Positions 1-8,498 of a stretch of DNA of 64,000 bases are shown in pieces. Source of the DNA: Chitinophagales bacterium (lineage in GTDB: Bacteria; Bacteroidota; Bacteroidia; Chitinophagales; Saprospiraceae). Where the stretch lies: positions 1 through 64,000 of the forward strand of contig JAAFJT010000003.1 in the NCBI GenBank assembly GCA_013298955.1, read 5' to 3'. The notes beneath the pieces are model-generated. The model ran no database searches and was not told the DNA's origin. It was given only the letters and a program-made list of their open reading frames with translations. Numbering within the stretch: the stretch's first letter is position 1; every line of letters begins with the position of its first letter. The position numbers and the translations under genes are program-made.

Positions 1-2
1 TC

Positions 3-623
3 ATGTCAAACAAAAACAATTTATTAGAAAGTCTTGTTGAAAAAACCATTTTTGCCAGTCGCTGGCTTCAAGTACCTTTGTATTTGGGTTTGGTGGTGAT
101 GACCTTGTTGTACAGTTTCAAATTTTTAATGGAATTGATGCATATTTGTATGGACATCACGCACATGGATGAATCCAAATTAATGCTTGGTATTTTAACT
201 TTGATTGATATGGTGATGGTTGCCAATTTGCTGATTATGGTTTTAATGGGCGGTTATAGCACCTTTGTAAGCCATATTGCGTTGGAAAATGAGATGGATA
301 GACCCGATTGGTTGGATAAAATCGACGCAGGTTCGATGAAAGCGAAGTTAGCTTCTTCCTTGGTGAGCATTTCTGCCATTCATTTATTGCGCTCTTTCAT
401 GTCGATTGAGCATATGGGGGTGGCGGATATGCCCTTGCAAGAACACCATCTTAGATGGCAAGTCATCATTCATTTGGTGTTTTTGCTGTCTGCGATTATG
501 CTTGCCGTGACTGATTATATTATGCATAAAAGTCATTCATTGTCTCACACCCATACACCAAATGAGCAGCATGGGCAAGCAATTGCACACCATTCTGCGC
601 ATACACCTGAGCATCATTCTTAA
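3..623 (+). CDS. UPF0114 (YqhA-like) inner-membrane protein
   Basis: A 206-residue integral membrane protein resembling the UPF0114/YqhA family, whose function is unknown. Hydrophobic segments lie at about residues 20-45, 63-90, 110-130 and 150-172. The conserved central stretch is present, running from the GGYSTFVSH motif to DWLDKIDAGSMKAKLA. The C-terminus (about residues 175-206) is unusually rich in histidine, with around ten His in the last 30 residues. This resembles a metal-binding tail, but that role is inference. The ATG lies three bases into the window, so any promoter or upstream operon partner is not visible. The next gene follows after 70 nt on the same strand. Confidence 0.85.
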   Translation: MSNKNNLLESLVEKTIFASRWLQVPLYLGLVVMTLLYSFKFLMELMHICMDITHMDESKLMLGILTLIDMVMVANLLIMVLMGGYSTFVSHIALENEMDRPDWLDKIDAGSMKAKLASSLVSISAIHLLRSFMSIEHMGVADMPLQEHHLRWQVIIHLVFLLSAIMLAVTDYIMHKSHSLSHTHTPNEQHGQAIAHHSAHTPEHHS

Positions 624-693
624 AAGACGTTATAAATTGCGTTAATGTGTGCAATGTTGACGCAATTTATATCATTTAACTTTTTATAATAAT

Positions 694-2415
694 ATGTCCG
701 AACCGCAACGCCTCAATTATACCTTGTATCCGCCCGTTGTCGAAGACCCGAAATCGTGGCCGATTTATCTTTTGAGCGAAGATAGGAAAAAGTTTATTCC
801 AGAAATTGACGAATACACTTTTGAACGCCTTGCAGAATTGTACCCTAAAACGGGCGATTTAATTGCCGAAACTATGTATTTGGAACGGATTCGCATCAAA
901 GAAGAACCGTGGAAAGTAGATCCGCCAAATGATAGATCCTTTTGGAATAAAATCGGACAAAAATTATTATTAGTTAAAAAAAATGATGTAAAAGCCTCTA
1001 AATCATCACACGATGAATTATTAAAAAAAATAATCAATCGATATGCTGAAGAAATTGTAGGTACATTTAGTATTCCTACGTTTAGTTTTGCGCGAAAATT
1101 CCTCACTTTTTTCTTCAATCGTTGGTTGAATGCGGCGGCGGCGCGGCATTTTTTTGGACGTTTTTGGTCGAGCAAACATCGATTGTATGAGCGTTTACGG
1201 GTGCATGGCGATGTGGAAACGATTCGAGATTTGGCAAAAAAAGGAACCTTGGTCATCGTTCCAACCCATTATAGCAATTTAGATTCTATTTTGATTGGTT
1301 ATACGATGGATTCCGTCTTGGGTTTGCCGCCGACAAGCTACGGGGCAGGTTTGAATTTGTATAATTCGGGGATTCCAGCATTTTTTATGAATCGATTGGG
1401 GGCATATCGGGTGGATCGGCGCAAAAAAAACCCCATTTATTTGGAAACCTTGAAGGCAATGTCAAAATTGTCCATTGAACGCGGTACACATAGTTTATTT
1501 TTTCCGGGCGGTACGCGCAGTCGTTCTGGGATGATTGAGTCAAAATTGAAATTAGGTTTATTGGGAACGGCGGTCGAAGCACAACGCGCTCTTTGCGAAA
1601 AGCAATCGGATAAAAAAATATTCATGGTTCCAGTGGTTTTGGGGTATCATTATGTTTTGGAAGCACCGCATTTGATTGAACAACATTTGCGGATTTTGGG
1701 TAAACAACGTTATTTGACAGGCAAAAATACGGGTGCAAGTTTCCGCGAATGGTTGAAATTTGCATGGTTGTTTTTTTCAAAAAATACAGAAATCATTTTG
1801 AGTTTTGGCAAACCAATGGACGTAATGGGCAACTTTGTAGATGCAACAGGAGCTGGTTTTGACCAACATAACAATGAAATACATATTAAAGATTATTTTT
1901 CTGTCAATGGAAAAGTAACGGCGGATATTCAACGCGAAGCAGAATATACGAAATTATTAGCGGATAAAATTGTGGATAGATTTCATAAAGAAAATGTGGT
2001 TTTGAGCAGTCAAGTGGTGGCTTATACGGCATTTACAATGTTGAAAGAATATAATGAAAAATTAGATTTATTTGCCGTTTTGCGTTTGCCGCCCGATGAT
2101 TTTGTGTTTCCAATTGAAAATTTCACCGCCGCCGTAGGTGCGTTGCAACAAATTTTATGGGAGTTAGAGGCAAAAGGCAAAATGGAATTATCGGAACAAA
2201 TTCGCTACAATACGGTCGATTTAGTGCGTGATGGCATTAAAAATTTAGGCGTTTATCACACGACTAAACCATTGACTTTCAATAAGAATGGCGATATAGA
2301 AAGTGATGATTTCAAAACGTTATATTATTATCACAATCATTTGGAAAATTATGGATTGGCAAAACGGGTCAATTGGGATTTGTTTAAAATAGAGGAAGTA
2401 AAAAACATGAATTAG
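694..2415 (+). CDS. Glycerol-3-phosphate/lysophosphatidate acyltransferase-family protein
   Basis: A PlsB/PlsC-superfamily acyltransferase of 573 residues, longer than a typical 250-residue PlsC and with flanking domains of its own. The acyltransferase blocks are readable: block I HYSNLD at residues 192-197 (the H-x4-D catalytic pair), block II GAYRVDRR near 236, block III FFPGGTRSRSG near 269-279, and block IV VPVVLGYHY. The family transfers a fatty acyl group to a glycerol-phosphate acceptor at the inner membrane during phospholipid synthesis. The exact acceptor cannot be told here. No PlsX or PlsY partner is adjacent. The start was chosen as the first ATG after the 70-nt gap from the upstream gene. 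Confidence 0.8.
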   Translation: MSEPQRLNYTLYPPVVEDPKSWPIYLLSEDRKKFIPEIDEYTFERLAELYPKTGDLIAETMYLERIRIKEEPWKVDPPNDRSFWNKIGQKLLLVKKNDVKASKSSHDELLKKIINRYAEEIVGTFSIPTFSFARKFLTFFFNRWLNAAAARHFFGRFWSSKHRLYERLRVHGDVETIRDLAKKGTLVIVPTHYSNLDSILIGYTMDSVLGLPPTSYGAGLNLYNSGIPAFFMNRLGAYRVDRRKKNPIYLETLKAMSKLSIERGTHSLFFPGGTRSRSGMIESKLKLGLLGTAVEAQRALCEKQSDKKIFMVPVVLGYHYVLEAPHLIEQHLRILGKQRYLTGKNTGASFREWLKFAWLFFSKNTEIILSFGKPMDVMGNFVDATGAGFDQHNNEIHIKDYFSVNGKVTADIQREAEYTKLLADKIVDRFHKENVVLSSQVVAYTAFTMLKEYNEKLDLFAVLRLPPDDFVFPIENFTAAVGALQQILWELEAKGKMELSEQIRYNTVDLVRDGIKNLGVYHTTKPLTFNKNGDIESDDFKTLYYYHNHLENYGLAKRVNWDLFKIEEVKNMN

Positions 2416-2472
2416 TATTGTAAATTTTGTGTAAATTTGTGCAATTGTTGTTCAAATGACAAACTCAAGCGT

Positions 2473-3024
2473 ATGAATTATATTGTATTTGATTTGGAAG
2501 CGACGTGTTGGAAAGGCAGACCGCCTGGCATGATTCAAGAGATTATTGAGATTGGGGCATATCGGTTAAACCTTTTTGGTGAAATCGAAGGTCGGTTTTC
2601 AAAATTTGTGCGCCCTGTGGTTCAGCCCATTTTGTCGCCGTTTTGTAGAGAATTGACCAGTATTACGCAGGAACAAGTGCGTTTTGCGCGAAAATTTCCA
2701 GATGTGCTTGAAGATTTTATGATATGGGGCGATATGGATTTAGAGGATGAGGAATATGTCTTGATTTCTTGGGGGAATGAAGATAAACGATTGCTGCTGG
2801 ATGATTGTCGCCTGCATCGGATGGATACGCATTGGTTGCGGGAACGGCATATTGATTTGAAAGACAAATATCAGAAGTTGAAACGCTTGAAAAATAGTCC
2901 GAGTTTGCTCAAAACGGTGGAAGTGGAAGGTTTTGAATTTACAGGAACGCAGCATCGAGCGATATGTGATGCTGAAAATTTGATGAAAATTTTTATAAAA
3001 TATATGGATAGATGGGATATTTAA
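2473..3024 (+). CDS. DEDDh 3'-5' exonuclease (ERI-1/KapD-like)
   Basis: A single-domain exonuclease of the DnaQ-like superfamily, about 183 residues from the preferred ATG. An upstream ATG at 2437 would add twelve Cys-rich residues, but it lies where a TAnnTTTG-like -7 element occurs. The ATG at 2473 places the first catalytic motif FDLEATC (Asp7, Glu9) right at the N-terminus, as is normal for the family. Further catalytic residues are Asp in WGNEDKR and the HRAICDAENL motif supplying His and Asp. The family trims RNA or DNA 3' ends using two metal ions. The physiological substrate is unknown. It converges on the broken genes at 3025-3697. Confidence 0.8.
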   Translation: MNYIVFDLEATCWKGRPPGMIQEIIEIGAYRLNLFGEIEGRFSKFVRPVVQPILSPFCRELTSITQEQVRFARKFPDVLEDFMIWGDMDLEDEEYVLISWGNEDKRLLLDDCRLHRMDTHWLRERHIDLKDKYQKLKRLKNSPSLLKTVEVEGFEFTGTQHRAICDAENLMKIFIKYMDRWDI

Positions 3025-3195
3025 CCTTATTTCTTGCTTTTCGGTGAGGTTCATGCCAAATTGGTTGTGAATCAACTCGTCATGCAAGGATGAAATACCG
3101 CCTGTGAGTCGAATCCCAAAACCAACTGGATAATCCTGTGCTTGCGCAGATAGGCAATAGGTGAAAAATAATAATAATGTTGCAATTTTTTTCAT
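3025..3195 (-). pseudogene. 5' fragment of a secreted/outer-membrane protein gene
   Basis: The minus strand starts with a convincing signal peptide (MKKIATLLLFF...SAQAQ) followed by DYPVGFGIRLTGG and about 35 more plausible residues. Protein-like character then ends where the frame runs antisense into the exonuclease gene. Only about 55 residues of the original gene therefore remain, consistent with a 3' deletion. Its ATG overlaps, as ATATGA, the stop of the alternative frame of the preceding nucleotidyltransferase-like gene, suggesting the two once formed a tightly coupled operon. The original family is not recognisable. The GFGIRL start resembles small Bacteroidota outer-membrane barrels, which is inference only. 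Confidence 0.55.
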
Positions 3196-3697
3196 ATTTT
3201 ATATTTGTATTCGTATTTTGCTTGCATGGTCTGCATTTGTACCTTTAATGCCTGCGTAAATTCATTTGTTCTAAAACATTGAATTTCAATTGAATCGTTC
3301 CTTTTAACGCATCTTTCACCAAAGTTCGATGTTGCGTTTTGGTCAAATGAGATAAAATAGACCTTGCCGCCCGCAAAAATTTTAAATCAACATCTCGTAC
3401 AAAACATTTTTGAATGTGATTAGGATGTGGTTGCACATGTAAATCATAGGTGTAAAACAACGAATTATTTAATTTATTCATATTTTCCTTAAACGAATCG
3501 CGCAAAAGACCGTTTTCAACAACGGCTAAATTGCTATTAATGGTTTTATCCGTTGGAAATAATTGTTGATATGTGTCGCTCCAAAAGGCACATTTTGCAG
3601 CACATTGGGCAATAGAAGCTGGTATTTTATTTACAAAAAAAATAATATCAAGGTCTTTGGAATCCGCAGAGCCGAAGTATTGAAAAGGCGGTAACAT
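3186..3697 (-). pseudogene. Nucleotidyltransferase-like gene, probably frameshifted near its 3' end
   Basis: The open frame 3245-3697 encodes 150 residues beginning MLPPFQYFGSADSKDLDIIFF. The GS-x-D-x3-D pattern recalls the nucleotidyltransferase fold (GS followed by spaced acidic residues), but the rest is not a family I can name. The frame stops at LRRH. Shifting frame just before that point opens a coding-like tail (EFTQALKVQMQTMQAKYEYKYKI) whose TGA overlaps the ATG of the next gene as ATGA. That overlap is a typical operon junction and argues that the shifted frame is ancestral and the present stop results from an indel around 3245-3275. If the short frame is real, the protein is 150 residues and complete. 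Confidence 0.45.
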
Positions 3698-4086
3698 GTT
3701 TTTTTAAAAAAAATTCAAATGTTTTAAAAAATTAATTTAAATCAAACAAAATGATACGTTAAAATGATGATAACGCAAAGTTAAATGATCTTGTATAATC
3801 ATTTAACTTTTTATTTTTTGAACTTTTTTTAATTTTTATACTGGAAACAATGTTATTACACCGTAGAAATATTTTTTTAATTAACTTTAACAATAATTAA
3901 TGCTGTGAATCATATATTTGTCGCAACAAATGATTAATTTCGTTAACCGTTGGCATAGTAATTGTAATTAAGGAAACAGGTATATGTTCATTTTGCAAAA
4001 AAAGAGCAGATGCCAATCGGAAGAAAACCACAGCAAAAAGTTGAAATGTAAAAGTGCCGAAGGGTAAAGACGAATCGCTTTTATAG
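3698..4086. other. Gene-free AT-rich interval
   Basis: Roughly 390 bases with poly-A/T runs and no open frame that reads like protein on either strand. The first part is upstream of the nucleotidyltransferase-like gene and would hold its promoter, but no clear TTTG/TAnnTTTG pair is visible. Confidence 0.5.
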
Positions 4087-4260
4087 AGAGACCCCAATTT
4101 TTCAAGGCAGAGAAAAGTAAGACTAACCACCAAATGGGCATCAATGCCCTTACAATTCTTAAAAGATTATTCCGATATTCCGAAACCAAAATTTTTACGA
4201 CAAAAAACGATTCTTGCTTGCATGACCGGCGTGCGCAACCAAGACTATTTGTTTTATTAA
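4087..4260 (+). pseudogene. Short 3' gene remnant, unidentified
   Basis: After an in-frame TAG, 57 codons read as convincing protein (RDPNFSRQRKVRL ... KPKFLRQKTILACMTG ... NQDYLFY, stop TAA), with no start codon of its own near the left end. A neighbouring frame over the same stretch also looks partly protein-like, which suggests a decayed gene with indels. I do not recognise the family. It lies in the same degraded stretch as the fragments on either side. Confidence 0.3.
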
Positions 4261-4288
4261 TTCATTACTCATTCAATGAAATTAAGTT

Positions 4289-4690
4289 ATGAATAGCACT
4301 ACCGTACCGGCATTTAGTTCATTGGGAGAACATTTGGCATTACAATGTTTGGGGGAAATCATCGATTCCAAAATTGCATTCACGGAATATGAATCTCGAA
4401 AATTGTTTGCAATCCCGACAAGTAGTAGCACACAGGGCGGAGAAGCCGCGTCCGATGTCGCAAAACAACCCAGTTCAGGAGCAGCCGTAACAAGCGTCAT
4501 GAACATATTCGATTTTTTCGCACAACTCGAAAGATTGAGTAAAACCTTAAGATGGTTGGAAGTGTTTAAAATTGTGATGCGGAGTGATAACATTTATTCG
4601 ATTTTAGGTTTGCTGGAAAATGATACTTATTTGACCACACCTGATACCGAAATCGAAACGATGCTTGACCTGTCCAAGTTGACTTATTGA
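4289..4690 (+). CDS. Hypothetical protein
   Basis: A 133-residue predicted soluble protein beginning MNSTTVPAF, of no family I recognise. It has a Ser/Gly/Ala-rich middle (about residues 46-68) followed by a helical part (IFDFFAQLERLSKTLRWLEVF). It is directly followed by a hairpin terminator at 4708-4740, which supports transcription on this strand. It sits among gene remnants and could itself be a shortened gene. Confidence 0.45.
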   Translation: MNSTTVPAFSSLGEHLALQCLGEIIDSKIAFTEYESRKLFAIPTSSSTQGGEAASDVAKQPSSGAAVTSVMNIFDFFAQLERLSKTLRWLEVFKIVMRSDNIYSILGLLENDTYLTTPDTEIETMLDLSKLTY

Positions 4691-4707
4691 AACTAAATCC
4701 TCTACCG

Positions 4708-4740
4708 AAAATGCGTCCATTTTAACAATGGACGCATTTT
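4708..4740. terminator. Bidirectional hairpin terminator
   Basis: A perfect 14-bp stem (AAAATGCGTCCATT with its complement) around a short TTAAC loop. The A/T ends give a U tract in both directions. It separates the + strand hypothetical gene from the minus-strand copper-cluster fragment. Confidence 0.75.
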
Positions 4741-4747
4741 ATTTAGT

Positions 4748-5174
4748 TTAATAACTGATGGTTAACCCTACGCCAGAACCCATATCGCTGTCATAATGAG
4801 ATGATAACGAAGTATATTTTGTGAGAATATATCGCCCCCCGAACATGTATTCTTTATCAGAATTGACCATAAAACTCCCGCGCAACCGCTTGCCAAGTGG
4901 AATATCTTCGCACATTAATTGTAATCGCAAGTTGCCATCGTGGTAAACTTCGGCTTGGAAATTGACCAACATCGGCAATGTACACGTCAAACCCGCACTA
5001 AAAAGCTGTCGATTATCTTTGGTATTGATTTTCCCAAACAAATTCTTTTCAAACTCACCATTCAACTTCCGATACCGCCAATCGAACCCAATAAAGGGCA
5101 TCAACCATTGCATTTTGCCGATATAGTATCCAAAATGCGAACACTAAGAAAATGATATTAGTTAAGTTTTTCAT
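4748..5174 (-). pseudogene. Broken outer-membrane barrel protein, C-terminal part (copper-cluster associated)
   Basis: The minus strand opens with a signal peptide, MKNLTNIIFLVFAF..., from ATG 5174. After about 23 codons the coding sense moves to another frame, which then reads for about 120 residues to the stop at 4748. That second part has alternating hydrophobic strands and ends GSGVGLTISY with a terminal aromatic, the signature of an outer-membrane beta-barrel C-terminus. The pieces are out of frame and far shorter than a full barrel, so an internal deletion with frameshift is likely. Position downstream of a multicopper oxidase and a DUF3347 remnant suggests a CopB-like or oxidase-linked copper outer-membrane protein, which is inference from neighbours. 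Confidence 0.5.
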
Positions 5175-5191
5175 TTTTAAAACGTTTATAT

Positions 5192-5270
5192 TGAATTAAG
5201 AATGAAGGAATTGTAAGGAATCAAGGATTTCATTCTTTGATTCCTTATAATTCCTTCATTCCTAATTCAA
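5192..5270. repeat. Long palindrome, family E (GAATTAGGAATGAAGGAATT type)
   Basis: A near-perfect inverted repeat with arms of about 35 bp. The left arm begins TGAATTAAGAATGAAGGAAT and the right arm ends ATTCCTTCATTCCTAATTCA. The same arm sequence recurs at 8266-8349, as outer arms at 22194-22370 and 31493-31870, and as a variant at 27862-27952. Confidence 0.85.
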
Positions 5271-5278
5271 ATCATCTA

Positions 5279-5800
5279 TTATTTTAAAGTTTCCTTGACG
5301 CTGCCACAAGTCAACATTGATTTTCCAAAATAAGGATTCTTAACTTTATTATCCTTGCTCAACCAATACGCACCTTTATTATCATTCGCCATCGGGCAAT
5401 ATTGCCAATAAACAGGTTCGGTATTGATTTTCAACGATTTAGCGATTTCAAACAAATTCTTAGAAAGGTTTTCTAAATGGTCTCTTTGATGGTCAATCTT
5501 ATTGGCATTATCGCCAATATGTTGTGCATCGGTTTCCATTTTTTTTGCTTTTGAATCAAAAAGATTTCGTTGTTGAGCCGTCCAATTTTTGGTATCCAAA
5601 TCTTGCAACGCTTTTTTCAAAACTTTACCTTTTTCAGCCGCGAGTTTACTGTTATCCGCCACCAAAGCATCTTTTAAACCGTAATATGCCGCCAAAACAG
5701 GAGAAAATTGTGTTTTTAAGTCCACAATGGCTGTTTCAACAGGCGCGACAGGAGCCGTTTGTGCAACTTTGGGTTCAGGCGCGGACGTAACTTCAAGTTT
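5279..5800 (-). pseudogene. DUF3347 copper-associated protein, N-terminally truncated
   Basis: The 148-residue core (from a GTG at 5725) matches the DUF3347 domain found with CusB/CopA-type copper proteins: helical, with FSPVLAAYYGLKDAL, the MANDNKGAYWLSKDNKVKNPYFG block and a terminal MLTCGSV. The frame stays open upstream to a TAA at 5801-5803 and encodes an Ala/Pro-rich linker (APEPKVAQTAPVAPVE). No ATG and no signal peptide are present, so the N-terminus is missing. A small hairpin (CTTGCAGTA ... TACTGCAAG) lies just upstream, where the lost part should be. The full-length relative would be a periplasmic protein. Confidence 0.55.
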
Positions 5801-5872
5801 TTAAGAACCATTAGAATCGAACTTGCAGTAAATTTAAAACGTACTGCAAGCCTTCTAATTTTTTAATAACAA

Positions 5873-6181
5873 TTAGTTTGAAATAACAATCGTTTTCGTA
5901 ACCGCATCGGATTTAGATTTATCCGAATTATACGCTGTTAACTTGACGTTGTACGTTCCAGCCGTGTTATAGGCGTGCGTTACACTTGCGCCCGTAGCGG
6001 TGCCGGCATCTCCAAAATTCCATTCTTCGTGATGCGCATCGGTCGAACAACCTGTAAATGTAATACTGGTGCCTGTTTTGCCCGTCGTCGGCACATTGGC
6101 ACAAGCAACAGGTGCAGCAGTATGGCAATTTGATAACATCACTGTCGCTGTCAAAGCGAATAAAAATAATACTTGCTTCAT
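5873..6181 (-). CDS. PKD-domain lipoprotein
   Basis: A small lipoprotein of about 102 residues. It has a signal peptide (MKQVLFLFALTATVML) with lipobox LSNC, then a single PKD-type beta-sandwich that includes the diagnostic WNFGDAGTATGASVTHAYNTAGTYNVKLTAY run. The ATG at 6181 is preferred over a TTG two codons upstream. The PKD fold is an extracellular interaction module with no activity of its own. It lies 30 nt downstream of the multicopper oxidase on the same strand, so the two are probably co-transcribed. It may help anchor or present the oxidase, which is inference. Confidence 0.75.
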   Translation of the reverse strand: MKQVLFLFALTATVMLSNCHTAAPVACANVPTTGKTGTSITFTGCSTDAHHEEWNFGDAGTATGASVTHAYNTAGTYNVKLTAYNSDKSKSDAVTKTIVISN

Positions 6182-6211
6182 TGTCAATTATTTAAAAATT
6201 ATGATAAAATA

Positions 6212-7669
6212 TTATTTGATTTCAAAATTCATCATCATGCCATCATCTTCATGTTCAAGATTATGGCAGTGCATTAAAAATACCCCTTTTTCGGTTGGAA
6301 AACGAACGATAATTTTGACTTTTTCAGCTTTTTGAATCAAAATCGTATCTTTCCAACCTTTTTCATAAGGTTGAATGGTTCCGCCTGTTTTCTCCAAAAC
6401 TTGAAATTGAACGCCGTGCAAGTGCATCGGATGCGGTTCGTCACCCACAGAATTATCAATTTCCCAAATTTCGGTATCGCCTGCGGTCACGGTTTCATCA
6501 ATTCGGTTCATATCGTATGCTTTGCCATTAATCGTGTGCATACCTGTGTGCATCGCGCCGCCCGTCATCGCATGTGCCGCAGGCAATGCAAAAGCGCGAT
6601 TTCGTTTGGAATCGCTTATACTTATAGGTGTAATCGTGGACAAAGTTGTTGGCAAACTAAATGTTTCATTTTCAGCCGCATTGACTTTGAATTTCAACAT
6701 TTTGAAGGTAGTTGCGCCATGATTCGCAATAGAATTGGCATTACTTTGAAGAAAAGCCTCTGTTCCAACACTCATTTTGCTAAAATCGATTAAAATATCC
6801 AATCTTTCGCCTGGTGATAAAAGGGCATGTGTTAGGGAAACAGGTTTTTCCAATAAACCGCCATCATTGCCAATGATAATTAAATTGGCACCATTCGACA
6901 ACGCCAAATCATAAATTCGAGCATTAGAAGCGTTCACTGCTCGAAACCGATAAAATCGCGTTTTGACATTCAAAAAAGGAGCTACAACATTGTTAATCAA
7001 TGACTTATCTCCAAAATAACCAGTCATAACTTCCGCCATCGTCGGCGCGTAATGTAGAGAACCATCTGCATTGAAACGTTTATCACTAATCACTAACGGC
7101 ACTTCGCGCTCGCCCGAAGGCAAGTTTAAAGCCGTTTCAATCGCGTCGTTGACGATAAACATCCCTGCCAAACCGTTAAAAACTTGCTTTCCCGTAGCCA
7201 TATGCGGGTGAGGGTGAAACCAAGTGGTTGCGGCGCGTTGATTGATGGCGAAATTATAATTGCGTTGTGCGCCTGCTGCCGCAATATCCTTTGGATGCCC
7301 GTCCATCAACGCAGGAATTAACATGCCATGCCAATGAATATTCGTTGCTTCGGTGAGGCTATTTTTCAAATCAATGTTCACTCTATCGCCTTGATTCGCT
7401 CGAATTACAGGCAAACTTCCATTAAAAAGTTGTGTATTGGGCGAAATTTTGCCTTGTAGCCAAGTCGCAGGAGTCGTTTTTGCTTCTAAAACCAAATTTT
7501 GCGGATTCAAAACAGTTGGAATCAGAAGTGGTGTATCAAAAATCCCTTCAATAATGTTTACAGGCGCGGTTGTCGTGGTCATGTCCATTTTGGCACAACC
7601 AAGTGACCATATCACGATTGTTGCAGTTGCCACAGAGGACAATGCAACAAATGTTTTTTTGATAAACAT
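6212..7669 (-). CDS. Multicopper oxidase (CotA/CueO-type) lipoprotein
   Basis: A three-cupredoxin multicopper oxidase of 485 residues that couples substrate oxidation (Cu(I), metal or phenolic) to reduction of oxygen to water outside the inner membrane. All four copper-binding blocks are present: HWHG at 112-115, HPHPH at 152-156, HPMHLHG near 414, and HCHNLEHEDDGMM at 467-479. The last supplies the type 1 Cys468, His and Met. The N-terminus is a lipoprotein signal with lipobox SLGC (Cys25). A Met/His-rich stretch (HAMTGGAMHTGMHT) near 366-380 is like the methionine-rich copper entry loop of CueO. It heads the run of copper-associated genes and fragments on this strand. Confidence 0.9.
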   Translation of the reverse strand: MFIKKTFVALSSVATATIVIWSLGCAKMDMTTTTAPVNIIEGIFDTPLLIPTVLNPQNLVLEAKTTPATWLQGKISPNTQLFNGSLPVIRANQGDRVNIDLKNSLTEATNIHWHGMLIPALMDGHPKDIAAAGAQRNYNFAINQRAATTWFHPHPHMATGKQVFNGLAGMFIVNDAIETALNLPSGEREVPLVISDKRFNADGSLHYAPTMAEVMTGYFGDKSLINNVVAPFLNVKTRFYRFRAVNASNARIYDLALSNGANLIIIGNDGGLLEKPVSLTHALLSPGERLDILIDFSKMSVGTEAFLQSNANSIANHGATTFKMLKFKVNAAENETFSLPTTLSTITPISISDSKRNRAFALPAAHAMTGGAMHTGMHTINGKAYDMNRIDETVTAGDTEIWEIDNSVGDEPHPMHLHGVQFQVLEKTGGTIQPYEKGWKDTILIQKAEKVKIIVRFPTEKGVFLMHCHNLEHEDDGMMMNFEIK

Positions 7670-7828
7670 TTGACAATCAATTTTTTATATCATAATGTAA
7701 AATATTATAATGAGCCATAATTAGGATGATTGCATCTTAATTACCTCAAAAATAATATTCTAAATAATGATAAAATTCAAATATTTTTTTTTGAATGCAG
7801 ATACGACAGGGCAAAAAATGGGCTGTCA

Positions 7829-8224
7829 TTAAGAAAGGGAAGTTATCGGCGGTTGCCAAATGGCATAAATTACAGACTTTGGGGTAGCCTGTTGATACAA
7901 AAAATCAGATTTTTCGACAAAATCCGTTTGAAATACAAAATGAAATACAAATTTTTGAGACAAATCGGCAACATAATGAACGGTAATGGAACAATTACAA
8001 TCATCACCACAACCTTTTTTAGAATCTTTATTATTGGAATGATGGCATTTTTGAGCTTCTTTGCTGCAACAATTTGATTTTTCAGCTTCTTTTTGAACGG
8101 ATTGCTCCGATTTTTCGGGCTTTTTGCAACAATTATTTCCACACGCATATACATCCGTTGCGGGAGTCGCCAAAAAGACGAGCCACAACAGTAAATGAAG
8201 CAATATGGAAATGCAATTTTTCAT
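7829..8224 (-). CDS. Secreted cysteine-rich protein of a copper cluster
   Basis: A 131-residue protein with an N-terminal signal peptide (about residues 1-27, ending DVYA). A middle region follows that is dense in Cys, Lys and His (CGNNCC, SNCCS, KCHH, CGDDCNC), suggesting metal chelation. The C-terminal 50 residues carry no cysteines. I do not recognise a named family, although Cys-rich secreted proteins are common next to copper oxidases and efflux systems in Bacteroidota. It lies about 160 nt upstream of the oxidase on the same strand and probably shares its regulation. Confidence 0.65.
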   Translation of the reverse strand: MKNCISILLHLLLWLVFLATPATDVYACGNNCCKKPEKSEQSVQKEAEKSNCCSKEAQKCHHSNNKDSKKGCGDDCNCSITVHYVADLSQKFVFHFVFQTDFVEKSDFLYQQATPKSVIYAIWQPPITSLS

Positions 8225-8265
8225 CGAAACCTATAACGCAGAAAATTATGGAATGGTTGTGTTTA

Positions 8266-8349
8266 TTGAATTAGGAATGAAGGAATTTTAAGTAAAATAA
8301 GAACAAAAAAAGTATTAATCTCCTTAAAATCTCTTCATTCCTAATTCAA
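8266..8349. repeat. Long palindrome, family E
   Basis: An inverted repeat with TTGAATTAGGAATGAAG on the left and its near complement CTTCATTCCTAATTCAA on the right, around an AT-rich centre. It lies upstream of the Cys-rich gene and downstream of the minus-strand helical protein gene. Confidence 0.75.
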
Positions 8350-8498
8350 AAAAGAATCAACTAATTGATTAGCAATTGTTTCTGATGAAAACAATTTAAA
8401 TGAAAATAGGTTCATTCATACATATTTCATTTTGCCTCTAAATTAATTTACGTATAAATGAACCGAATCTTCTTTAAAATTCACTACTTATCCATGAT

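Noticed and set aside
765-1256. 163-codon minus-strand frame inside the acyltransferase gene
   Set aside because: It is a shadow of a well-supported gene on the + strand and carries no recognisable protein features.
3897-4189. Two overlapping minus-strand frames of 73-78 codons
   Set aside because: Hydrophobic by base composition only; they lie opposite the more protein-like remnant at 4087-4260.
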